In this document: piece by piece, positions 56,080 to 63,477 of the stretch
How the letters are laid out: every line of letters starts with the position of its first letter
Position numbering within the stretch: the first letter of the stretch is position 1
NCBI RefSeq assembly: GCF_034479635.1
Contig: NZ_CP140153.1
Location: forward strand, 1,495,501 to 1,559,500
Length of the DNA: 64,000 nt
Origin: Guyparkeria halophila
GTDB taxonomy: Bacteria; Pseudomonadota; Gammaproteobacteria; Halothiobacillales; Halothiobacillaceae
Reading direction: 5' to 3'
Position numbers and translations under genes: made by a program
The notes under the pieces: model-generated
What the model was told of the DNA's origin: nothing
The model's input: only the letters and a program-made list of their open reading frames with translations
The model's database searches: none

Positions 56080-56156
56080 GCCGCAGTGCGGCTGTCCTGC
56101 GTTCAGGTCGGCAACAAAGGCCGTTCTTCACCTAGGAAGGTTCGGTTAGCAATCCC

Positions 56157-56423
56157 CGGGGCCCCTGTGCCTTCCCTCGTCATCGCTGGCTTGCCGGGTC
56201 GGCGCCACATGGACGTGGCGCCGAGGTTCGCCGCGACAGGAGGTCGCGTCGAACCGAGCCCTACAGCAAGCCAGCGCTGACGAGGGAAGCCCGAAGGGCC
56301 AAGGCAGCGGGGTGTCCTTGTCTTTGGGCCCTTTCTATTGGACAAGCAATAGAAAGGGCCTCGGGCGTTGGCAACGCGTTACAAACGAAGTTGCCAAACC
56401 CAACAAACGCCCGAAACCCGAAC
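56157..56423 (-). repeat. Structured repeat, copy B (reverse, short-arm form)
   Basis: Read on the minus strand, the order matches copy A: terminal hairpin (GGCCCTTTCTATTG...CAATAGAAAGGGCC), linker CCCAAAGACAA...CACCCC and GGCTTCCCTCG. The closing stem is GCTGGCTTGC with GCAAGCCAGC, and the two inner arms are GGTTCG/CGAACC and CGGCGCCAC/GTGGCGCCG. An extra segment beyond the hairpin (GTTGCCAACGCCC, AACAAACGCCCGAAAC) is shared with copy D but not with A or C. Confidence 0.85.
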
Positions 56424-56591
56424 CACCTCCCCCCGAAGGCATCCGGCTCCCCCAGCGACACCCCATAGGTGGCGCTTGCGCCGACATACTGCTTACCGGC
56501 ATGCTTCTACGCGGGATCAGACGGCTACACAGGACGTAATCGACACTGATCTCGCCTTCAAGGACGAAAAACAGGACAAGGAGAACGTCCC

Positions 56592-57782
56592 ATGTGGATG
56601 CTGCTCGCTGGCGTCATCGCGCTGATCGGTCTGACCGTGTACTTCTATCGCCTAAGGCGCGACGACCGCTGGAAAGCCAAACCCCTTCTCTCCAGGCGCC
56701 AACGCAAGCGCGAGCCGTTTCAGACGCCACCGGAAGGCACGCTGTACTCCTTTGCTGCCCGACCCAGTCGTAAAACCATCGAGCGGCTTGGCTACGAGAA
56801 AGCACCCGACATCCACTTGCGCGTGAAGCGCAAGCGCTGGTGGGATCGCCTTTTCAGTGCACTGGGCATCTCGGTCGCCTGCCGCAGCGATAACCCGAAG
56901 TTCGACCGCACCCTCCATCTGGTTACGGACGCAGCCCCTGTCTGCCGGGCCATGCAGACAAGCCCCAAAACACAGGCGCTCATGCTACGCCTCGCGGATT
57001 CGTGCGAACCCAACGGGGTCCGGTTCCGACAATTCGTCGTGCGTCGCGGTCAATTGTGGATCGAAGTCGTCGCCAAGAAGCGGAAGAAAGGGTCACCCCC
57101 CATGGTGCTGGCCGACACCTTCGTGCCGGATCTGCGCGAGCTTTCCGAGGCAATGGAGCAGGAGATACCGGAAACCGCACGGGGTGTCGAGGATCAAGTG
57201 AACAAAAAGGCCGCTCTGATCGGGAGCATTTGCGTTGCCCTCTTTCTAGGCGGATTCCTATTTTTTTCCCGCCAGATACTCTTCCCCATTCCAGCGCCGC
57301 TCGAGATCTGGCCCCTGGTCGAGATGGCGTTTGTTACCGCCATCGCGGTATTTGCCGCACTCGTGGTGTTCACGTTTGCCTGGATGGGTCGGACCACACG
57401 CACTCACGTCGTACTGATTGAAGTGGTTCTCACCGGCATCCTCGGCGCGGGGCTGACCAGCTACTCGGTCCTGCGCGAAGCCAATATGGCGTTCGACTCC
57501 TCATCGGGCGAACGGCATGTCGTCGAGGTACTAAAAAAAGAGATATCTCACGGCCACCGGAGCACAAGCTACTACCTCCATCTGGCCCCATGGCACGAAT
57601 CGCAGGGGGACACGCAATTGGAGGTCGGCACATCGCTATTCAACGCCGTTCGCTCCGGCTACCCGCTGTTAGTCGAAGAACATCCGGGCGCACTCGGAGT
57701 CAGCTGGGTTCGCCTGATCCCACCACGTTTTCGATATGTCGATGAATCCGGAAATCCGGTATCCGAGAATACGACCCCGTAA
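56592..57782 (+). CDS. Hypothetical four-helix membrane protein
   Basis: 396 residues, not recognised. An N-terminal helix (WMLLAGVIALIGLTVYFYR, 2-20) is followed by a basic cytoplasmic-type region (about 21-200) rich in Arg and Lys, with a RRGQLWIEVVAKKRK strand. Helices follow at about 207-226, 242-264 and 272-291. The C-terminal ~105 residues are soluble and contain SYYLHLAPWHESQGD and PLLVEEHPGALGVSWV. AAGGAGAACGTCCC precedes the ATG, so it is likely translated. It is framed by repeat B on the left and repeat C on the right, an accessory setting. No partner gene is adjacent; the function is unknown. Confidence 0.6.
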   Translation: MWMLLAGVIALIGLTVYFYRLRRDDRWKAKPLLSRRQRKREPFQTPPEGTLYSFAARPSRKTIERLGYEKAPDIHLRVKRKRWWDRLFSALGISVACRSDNPKFDRTLHLVTDAAPVCRAMQTSPKTQALMLRLADSCEPNGVRFRQFVVRRGQLWIEVVAKKRKKGSPPMVLADTFVPDLRELSEAMEQEIPETARGVEDQVNKKAALIGSICVALFLGGFLFFSRQILFPIPAPLEIWPLVEMAFVTAIAVFAALVVFTFAWMGRTTRTHVVLIEVVLTGILGAGLTSYSVLREANMAFDSSSGERHVVEVLKKEISHGHRSTSYYLHLAPWHESQGDTQLEVGTSLFNAVRSGYPLLVEEHPGALGVSWVRLIPPRFRYVDESGNPVSENTTP

Positions 57783-57816
57783 GGTTCAAATAGCTGATAA
57801 ACCAAGGATAAAGGGG

Positions 57817-57841
57817 TCAGAAGTATTTAAATCGCTTCTGA
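57817..57841. repeat. Small AT-rich hairpin with GGGGTCAGA motif
   Basis: TCAGAAG at 57817-57823 pairs with CTTCTGA at 57835-57841 around a TATTTAAAT-containing loop, preceded by AAAGGGG. The GGGGTCAGA element resembles short palindromes seen in many gammaproteobacterial genomes near RAYT-type genes. It lies 34 bases after the membrane-protein stop and has no T-run tail. Confidence 0.45.
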
Positions 57842-57879
57842 AATTTCGCACGCATGCTACTCACCTCACGGTGCCACGC

Positions 57880-58154
57880 GCGCGAGCGCACTTTCTCTTG
57901 CTTGCCCAAGAGAAAGTACCCAAAGAGAACGGCACCCCTCGCCTTGGCCCTGCGGGCTTCCCTCCCGGCCGGGCTGACGCGGACGGGTCGGTTCGACGCG
58001 ACGTCCTGTCGCGGCGAACCTCGGCGCAACGGTCCAGCTACGCTTGCGCTCCGCGTTCATCGGGCATGCGGCGTGCCACTGGCACGCCGGTCCCGATTCA
58101 CCCATGTTGCGCCGACCCTGCGGCACCCCGGCCGCTCGGCAAGGGCGAAGGGGC
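57880..58154 (+). repeat. Structured repeat, copy C (forward, long-arm form)
   Basis: Near-identical to copy A through the hairpin (ACTTTCTCTTG...CAAGAGAAAGT), the linker and the GGTTCG/CGAACC arm. The second inner arm is enlarged: TCGGCGCAAC and GTTGCGCCGA enclose a further perfect hairpin CGGCGTGCCA/TGGCACGCCG. The closing stem is CGGCCGGG...GGGTCGG with CCGACCC...CCCGGCCG. Frames open across it are spurious. Confidence 0.85.
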
Positions 58155-58185
58155 TCTCGTGGCTGATGACTCCGTGCCACATCTT

Positions 58186-58267
58186 TGTAGGTTGGGCTTT
58201 AGCCCAACAATCCATACGGATGAACAGTCGCCCTATCGGGCGACGTTGGACTGAAGTCCAACCTACG
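58186..58267. repeat. Three-hairpin REP cluster, diverged TGTAGG family
   Basis: Three consecutive hairpins: TGTAGGTTGGGCT..AGCCCAACA (58186-58209), GTCGCCC/GGGCGAC (58227-58244) and GTTGGACT..AGTCCAACCTACG (58245-58267). The outer two are oppositely oriented and keep the TGTAGG/CCTACG head of the 45.6 kb REP family while changing stem bases in complementary fashion (TCGGGC to TTGGGC, with GCCCGA to GCCCAA). Confidence 0.85.
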
Positions 58268-58276
58268 CGGGGCTCT

Positions 58277-58301
58277 GTGGGGGCGACCCCTGGCCGCGAA
58301 A
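58277..58301 (+). repeat. Degenerate GTGGGAGC-type REP unit
   Basis: GTGGGGGCGACCCC followed by TGGCCGCGAAA keeps the GTGG head and GCGAAA tail of the 56.0 kb REP unit but has a weakened stem. It lies within the insert between copies C and D. Confidence 0.5.
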
Positions 58302-58368
58302 GCGGCTGTCCTGTTCCCGGATTGGCAACTCAATACATTTCCCGGCAAACATGCCTCGGCCGGCACAC

Positions 58369-58697
58369 CCGGGGCCCCTGCGCCTTGCCTCGTCGCCGCT
58401 GGGTTGCAGGGTCGGAGCGGCATGGGTGAATCGGGAACGGCGTGCCAGTGGCACGCTGCAGCCCGGTGAACGCGTAGCGGTAGCGGAGCAGGACCGCCGA
58501 CCAGAGGTTCTACGCGACAGGAGGTCGCGTCGAACCGACCCGTCCGCAACCCGGCGGTGACGAGGGAAGCCCGAAGGGCCAAGGCGCCGGGGTGTCCTTG
58601 TCTTTGGGCACTTTCTATTGGACAAGCAATAGAAAGTGCCTCGGGCGTTGGCGATGAGTTACAGACGAAATTGCCAAACGCAACAAACGCCCGAAAC
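58369..58697 (-). repeat. Structured repeat, copy D (reverse, long-arm form)
   Basis: Read on the minus strand it is the partner of copy B, with the enlarged arm as in copy C. The terminal hairpin is GGCACTTTCTATTG...CAATAGAAAGTGCC, one compensated pair different from copy B. The closing stem is CCTCGTCGCCGC..GGGTTGC (58388-58407) with GCAACCC..GTGACGAGG (58546-58565). The conserved arm lies at 58506-58536. The tail AACAAACGCCCGAAAC is shared with B. Confidence 0.85.
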
Positions 58698-58762
58698 CGT
58701 CCCACTCCCACTCAATTGGCCCACACCCTCAGCCTCAAAGCGGGACACACGCCGTCGGCGCG

Positions 58763-58787
58763 TTTCGCTTGCGGGGCAAGCTTCCAC
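58763..58787 (-). repeat. GTGGAAGC-type REP unit with compensated stem
   Basis: On the minus strand: GTGGAAGCTTGCC then CCGCAAGCGAAA. Compared with the 56.0 kb unit (GTGGGAGCGAG...CTCGCGAAA) the stem bases GA/TC became TT/AA, so pairing is kept. Confidence 0.7.
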
Positions 58788-58821
58788 AGTGGGGTTGGTG
58801 AGCGTGCGGGGATGCAGCGGA

Positions 58822-58845
58822 TTTCGCGCCTGAAGGCGCTCCTAC
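58822..58845 (-). repeat. GTAGGAGC-type REP unit with TTCA loop
   Basis: On the minus strand: GTAGGAGCGCC, TTCA, GGCGCGAAA. Head, hairpin and tail fit the same REP architecture as at 56.0 and 58.76 kb, with another compensated stem. Confidence 0.7.
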
Positions 58846-58987
58846 GGTTGCCGGGGTGAGCGGGTTGGCCCGGTCTCCGTCGGGCCGACGATACCGTCGA
58901 TTGATCGCCCGCCCTGCCCCAACCGCCCAAATCCGCTAAGGTGACGATCAGTCTCGACGAACCCATCCGCCGTCACGGACAGGCCCC

Positions 58988-60706
58988 ATGAACAAGTTCC
59001 AACTCCTCTACGGCCGCCTGCTGGGCGACGTCGGCACGGTCTTCTATCTCTCGGTGATGATCATCGCCGTGTTCGTCACGGTGGCCGCGCTCTACCCCGC
59101 CGACGTCGAGCGGGTCGCCAACCAGGTGCTGGATTACACCGCGAACAAGATGGGCTGGATGTACCTGCTGGCGACCAGCGGGTTCGTGATCTTCATCCTG
59201 TTCCTGGGACTGTCGAAGTTCGGCAACATCCGGCTGGGACCGGACGACGAGCCGCCGGAGTTCAGCTTCAAGAGCTGGCTTGCCATGATCTTCTCCGGCG
59301 GCATGGGCGTGGGCCTGGTCTTCTGGGGCGTGGCCGAGCCGATGATGCACTTCAACGAGCCACCGCTGGGAATCGCCGAGCCACGCTCGGTGGACGCGGC
59401 ACAGACGGGCATGCGCTATGCCTTCTTCCACTGGGGGCTGCACCAGTGGGCGAACTTCGCACTGGTGGGGCTCGCGATCGCCTACATCCGCTTTCGCCAC
59501 AATGCGCGCGGCCTGATTTCCGAGACCTTCCGCCCCATGCTGGGCAGCCGCGTCGATAGCGGCTGGGGCGTGGCCATCGACACGCTGGCGGTGGTGTCGA
59601 CCATCTTCGGGGTGGCCACCACGCTGGGCCTGGGTGCCCTGCAGATCAACAGCGGCATCGCGCGCTTCGAGGGGATCGAGTACGGCACCTCGACGCAGAT
59701 GCTGATCATTGCCGGGCTGGGCGTGCTGTTCACGCTCTCGGCGATGACGCCGCTCAAGCACGGCATTCGCTATCTCTCGAATCTGAACATGATCCTGGCG
59801 ATCGCCCTGTTCACCTACGTGATCCTGTTCGGGCCGACGGCGTTCATCTTCCAGGAGTTCACCCAGACGATGGGCGAGTACCTGGGCAATATCGTGCAGA
59901 TGAGTCTCGTGACCACGCCCTACTCCAGCGAACACTGGGTCGAGCAGTGGACGATGTTCTACTGGGCGTGGGGGCTTTCCTGGGCGCCGTTCGTCGGTTC
60001 GTTCATCGCGCGGATCTCGCGCGGGCGAACGATCCGGGAGTTCGTGCTGGGCGTGATGGTCGTGCCGGTGGGCCTGAGCATGCTGTGGTTCGCCGCCTTC
60101 GGCGGCAGCGCGATTTACATGGAGCTCTACGAGGCCGCCGGCATTGCCGATGCGGTGGCCCGCGAGGTGCCCGCCGGGCTCTACACCACGCTCGAGCAAC
60201 TGCCCTGGGGCACCTACGCGGGGCTGCTCGCGATCACGCTGGTGAGCGTGTTCGTGATCACCTCGGCGGATTCGGCCACCTTCGTGCTGGGCATGTTCAC
60301 TTCCAAGGGCGTGCTCAACCCGACGCGCTTCGTGCGCGTGCTCTGGGGCATGCTGCAGCTGTCGATGGCGGTGGTGCTGCTGTTGAGCGGCGGGCTCGAG
60401 GGGCTGCGCACGGTGTCGATCGTCGCCGCCTTCCCCTTCATGCTGCTGATGGTGCTGATGGCCTTCGCCCTGCACCGCGACCTGACCCAGGAGTTCTGGC
60501 AACGCGAGGAAAAAGAGCGCGTGATTCGCCAGCGGATCGAGAATCTGCTGTTGCGTGAATCCGAACGCGAGGCCGAGCGTGCCGCCGCCGAGGAGGTCCA
60601 CCCCTCTGCCCCGGACACGGTGCTCGGGCCGGATGAGCCGCCGCGCACCGGGCTTGGCGAGCACAGCGAGGCGCCAGACGCGGACGCGTCACCGAAGGCG
60701 AACTGA
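58988..60706 (+). CDS. BCCT-family betaine/carnitine/choline transporter
   Basis: 572 residues with twelve transmembrane helices. The BCCT signatures GGMGVGLVFWGVAEPMMHF (helix 3, start of the Gly-rich stretch) and WTMFYWAWGLSWAPFVGSFIARISRGRTIREF (helix 8 tryptophan box and following loop) are both intact. The C-terminal ~80 residues are cytoplasmic and strongly charged (EKERVIRQRIENLLLRESEREAERAAAEE), a helical extension like the osmosensing tail of BetP. It would import glycine betaine, choline or a related compatible solute, consistent with a salt-exposed lifestyle. Monocistronic, downstream of the repeat island and convergent with the GGDEF gene. Confidence 0.92.
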   Translation: MNKFQLLYGRLLGDVGTVFYLSVMIIAVFVTVAALYPADVERVANQVLDYTANKMGWMYLLATSGFVIFILFLGLSKFGNIRLGPDDEPPEFSFKSWLAMIFSGGMGVGLVFWGVAEPMMHFNEPPLGIAEPRSVDAAQTGMRYAFFHWGLHQWANFALVGLAIAYIRFRHNARGLISETFRPMLGSRVDSGWGVAIDTLAVVSTIFGVATTLGLGALQINSGIARFEGIEYGTSTQMLIIAGLGVLFTLSAMTPLKHGIRYLSNLNMILAIALFTYVILFGPTAFIFQEFTQTMGEYLGNIVQMSLVTTPYSSEHWVEQWTMFYWAWGLSWAPFVGSFIARISRGRTIREFVLGVMVVPVGLSMLWFAAFGGSAIYMELYEAAGIADAVAREVPAGLYTTLEQLPWGTYAGLLAITLVSVFVITSADSATFVLGMFTSKGVLNPTRFVRVLWGMLQLSMAVVLLLSGGLEGLRTVSIVAAFPFMLLMVLMAFALHRDLTQEFWQREEKERVIRQRIENLLLRESEREAERAAAEEVHPSAPDTVLGPDEPPRTGLGEHSEAPDADASPKAN

Positions 60707-60731
60707 CACCGGGCGGGACCGCCAGAGCCAC

Positions 60732-60753
60732 CTCGGCCCTTGACCGGGCCGAG
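60732..60753. terminator. Hairpin between convergent BCCT and GGDEF genes
   Basis: CTCGGCCC and GGGCCGAG pair perfectly (8 bp) around a short loop, midway between convergent stop codons. There is no T-run, so termination would be weak or Rho-assisted. Confidence 0.45.
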
Positions 60754-60798
60754 ACCGGAAAGGCGGCCCGTCGTTGACCGTGAGGGCCGCGCCTTCGA

Positions 60799-63477
60799 CT
60801 ACGCGCTTTCGCTGTCGACCGGTGCGTAGCGGCAGGCGCGATTCCGCCCGCTTGCCTTGGCCTGGTACATGGCCTCGTCGGCCTGCTTGAGCAACATCTC
60901 GTCGTCGAGCTCGCTTGCCTGCGGGTAGAAGGTGTAGCCGATGCTCGCCGTGACCTGGATCGATTCCCCGTCGATGTGACGTTCACGGGCCGCCTTCTCG
61001 ACCAGGCGGGCAATGATCGGCTCGGCATCCGTTTCGCGCTCCAGCCCACCCAGAATCATCACGAACTCGTCACCGCTGATGCGCGCGAGCGTGTCCGTCT
61101 CGCGTAGTTGGGCGCCCAGGTCCTTGGCCACCTCGACCAGGAGCTTGTCGCCCATGTCATGGCCGTGCTCGTCGTTGACGGTCTTGAAACCATCGAGATC
61201 GAGGAAGGCCAGCGCCAGGGTGCCGTGGTTGCGACGTACCGTGGCCATGGCCTGGCGCAGCCGGTCGGCCATCAGCACCCGGTTGGGCAACCCGGTCAGG
61301 GCATCGTGGTTGGCCCGATGCTCCAGCTCCTTCTGGTATTTCTTGATATCGGTGATGTCGGAGGCCAAGGCGATGTAATTGCGGGGCCGCCCCTCGGCGT
61401 CGTGCACCAGGCTGATGGTCAGGCGCTCGGCAAACAGCTCGCCGTTCTTGTGGCGATTCCACAGCTCGCCGCTCCAGTAGCCCGCCGAACGCAGGCGTGC
61501 CCGCATGTGCCGATAGAACTCGCCGTCGTGGTGGCCCGACTGCAGGAATTTCGGTGTGTGACCGATCACCTCGTCACGGCGCCAGCCGGTCATCTCGGTA
61601 AAGGCGGCATTGACGTCGATGATGCGCGCCTCGAGATCGGTGATCAGGATGGCCTCGCGGGCATGGACGAACACCGAGGCGGCCAGCTGGAGGTCCTGTT
61701 CCATCTGCTTGCGGGCCGTGATGTCCTGGTGCGTGCCCCACATGCGCAGCGGTTTTCCGTCGCTGGTCCATTCGAGGATACGGCCACGGTCGAGCACCCA
61801 GATCCAGTGGCCATCGCGATGCTGCATGCGCACCTCGACCTCGTAATAATCCCTTTCCCGACTGAAGCATGCCTCCAGCGAGCGCTCTGAATGCAACAGG
61901 TCGTCGGGGTGGGCAAAGTGCTTCCAGGTATCGATGGTGGTCGGTTCGAGTTCATGCAACTCGTAGCCGACCATTTCCGCCCAGCGGGGGTTGAAGACGG
62001 TCTCGCCGGTCTGGATGTTCCATTCCCAGGTGCCGACATTGGTCCCCTCGATCACGTTGCGCAATCGCTCCCGTTCCCGATTGAGGGCCTCCTCGGCCCG
62101 TTCGCGCTCGGTGATGTCGTGGACGATCACGAACATGCGCCCGCCCTGGGGATGGTCGTTCATGGGCGTGACGTGCACCTCGACCCGACGCTCCTCGCCG
62201 GAACGCAGGCGATGCGTGTGCAGGTGACATTGGCCGCCGGCCACGCCGCCGTTGCTGAACTCGTCGAACTGCTGGCAACGGTGAGCCCAGAGCCGGTCAA
62301 CGGGCTGGCCGATCAACTCCTCGCGTGACCAGCCATAAAATGCCGCCGCGGCGTCATTGGCGTCCAGGATCTCGCCCTTCTCGAAGTCGAGCAGCAGGAG
62401 TACCGACGCATTGTCTTCAAAGAAACGCCGAAACCGCTCCTCACTCCGCCGCACGGCCAGGTGGCGCAACAGCAGCGCAAGCGACAACCCGGCGATCAGG
62501 AGGACCGACACACCCAGCACCATGATGAGGACGCGGTGCTGCGTCCAGATATCGGTCAACGTGATCTCGGGCGGGGTGTCGAACGGCGGCAGGCCGAGAC
62601 GACGGCTGAGCTCCTCGACCGGCGCGTAGTCGCCCGGCGGGCCGAAACCGGCGATCCCCGCGAGCATCGAGGCCGGATCACTGGTATCGAGCGAGAACAG
62701 CGCCGCCCCGATCCGGCGTTCCAGGTCGGCGCCCATGTGCTGCATGGTCACCATGGGCCATTCGGGGTACAGCCGGGTGGAGACCGCGAACGGATAGCTG
62801 CCCACCGACTGCGGATTGACCACCCGCAGGTTGTCGATATGCGACGCCCCCAGCCCGCGCAGGTTCTCGAGCACGCCGGTCCGGATAAAACCGACGTCGA
62901 CCTTGCCGGTCAACACCGCCTCGATTACCGCGTCGTGGGTGCCGACGAAACGAAAGCTTGCCGTCTCGCGCAGGTCCACGCCGGCATCGAATACCTCGTA
63001 CAGCGGGGCACGGTATCCCCCCAGGAATTCGGTACCCGGCGCGGCGATCGTCTTTCCCGCGAGGTCCTTGAGCGCCTCGATCCCGGTCTCGCCCTTGCGC
63101 GTGATGATCACGCCCCCGAGGCTGCGGGTGGTGGTGCCCTGATGACGCGCGACCAGGGTGGCCAACACCCCGGAGAGCGTGTTCTCCGACCGAACCATCA
63201 CGTAATGGGTCGGGTTGGTCAGCAGCAGGTCGACCTGATTGCGCCGGATAGCATGGTCGAGCTGATCGGGCGGCAGCACCTTGAGGCGGAAGGTCACGCC
63301 CGAGATGTTGTCGTTGAGGTAGTCGACCAGGGGTTGGAAACGCTGCTCCATGATGGGTGCCGGGCGCATGCCGAATACGCCCACCAGCACCTCGTTCTCG
63401 GACATCAGCGCCTGTGCCCCGCCGGTCCAGAGGAGCAACGCAAGCAGCGACCAGGCGATTGGCAGGCGCCGCCTCAC
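60799..63477 (-). CDS. PhnD-type periplasmic sensor with three PAS domains and GGDEF
   Basis: 892 residues. A signal/anchor helix (LPIAWSLLALLLWTGGAQA) precedes a PhnD-like solute-binding domain (about 25-290, LLTNPTHYVMVRS, GKTIAAPGTEFLGGYRAP). A membrane helix at about 308-330 leads to three PAS domains (about 340-465, 475-600, 605-725). The C-terminal diguanylate cyclase has DALTGLPNRVLMADRL, the inhibitory-site RETD at 792-795 and the active-site loop SGDEF at 801-805. The first Gly of GGDEF is Ser, a variant found in many cyclases, so activity is likely but not proven. It senses a periplasmic ligand and would make c-di-GMP. Start GTG with GAGGAG upstream; overlaps the upstream binding-protein gene (GTGA). 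Confidence 0.9.
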   Translation of the reverse strand: MRRRLPIAWSLLALLLWTGGAQALMSENEVLVGVFGMRPAPIMEQRFQPLVDYLNDNISGVTFRLKVLPPDQLDHAIRRNQVDLLLTNPTHYVMVRSENTLSGVLATLVARHQGTTTRSLGGVIITRKGETGIEALKDLAGKTIAAPGTEFLGGYRAPLYEVFDAGVDLRETASFRFVGTHDAVIEAVLTGKVDVGFIRTGVLENLRGLGASHIDNLRVVNPQSVGSYPFAVSTRLYPEWPMVTMQHMGADLERRIGAALFSLDTSDPASMLAGIAGFGPPGDYAPVEELSRRLGLPPFDTPPEITLTDIWTQHRVLIMVLGVSVLLIAGLSLALLLRHLAVRRSEERFRRFFEDNASVLLLLDFEKGEILDANDAAAAFYGWSREELIGQPVDRLWAHRCQQFDEFSNGGVAGGQCHLHTHRLRSGEERRVEVHVTPMNDHPQGGRMFVIVHDITERERAEEALNRERERLRNVIEGTNVGTWEWNIQTGETVFNPRWAEMVGYELHELEPTTIDTWKHFAHPDDLLHSERSLEACFSRERDYYEVEVRMQHRDGHWIWVLDRGRILEWTSDGKPLRMWGTHQDITARKQMEQDLQLAASVFVHAREAILITDLEARIIDVNAAFTEMTGWRRDEVIGHTPKFLQSGHHDGEFYRHMRARLRSAGYWSGELWNRHKNGELFAERLTISLVHDAEGRPRNYIALASDITDIKKYQKELEHRANHDALTGLPNRVLMADRLRQAMATVRRNHGTLALAFLDLDGFKTVNDEHGHDMGDKLLVEVAKDLGAQLRETDTLARISGDEFVMILGGLERETDAEPIIARLVEKAARERHIDGESIQVTASIGYTFYPQASELDDEMLLKQADEAMYQAKASGRNRACRYAPVDSESA

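Noticed and set aside
57854-58711. Open frames of 100-190 codons across repeat copies C and D on both strands
   Set aside because: They read through palindromic repeats, exist in several frames at once and produce the same nonsense peptides in copies A and B. They are by-products of GC-rich structured DNA.
60799-63477. Inactive GGDEF domain because the motif reads SGDEF
   Set aside because: Only the first Gly is changed, a substitution tolerated in known cyclases; the metal-binding and catalytic residues remain, so inactivity cannot be claimed.
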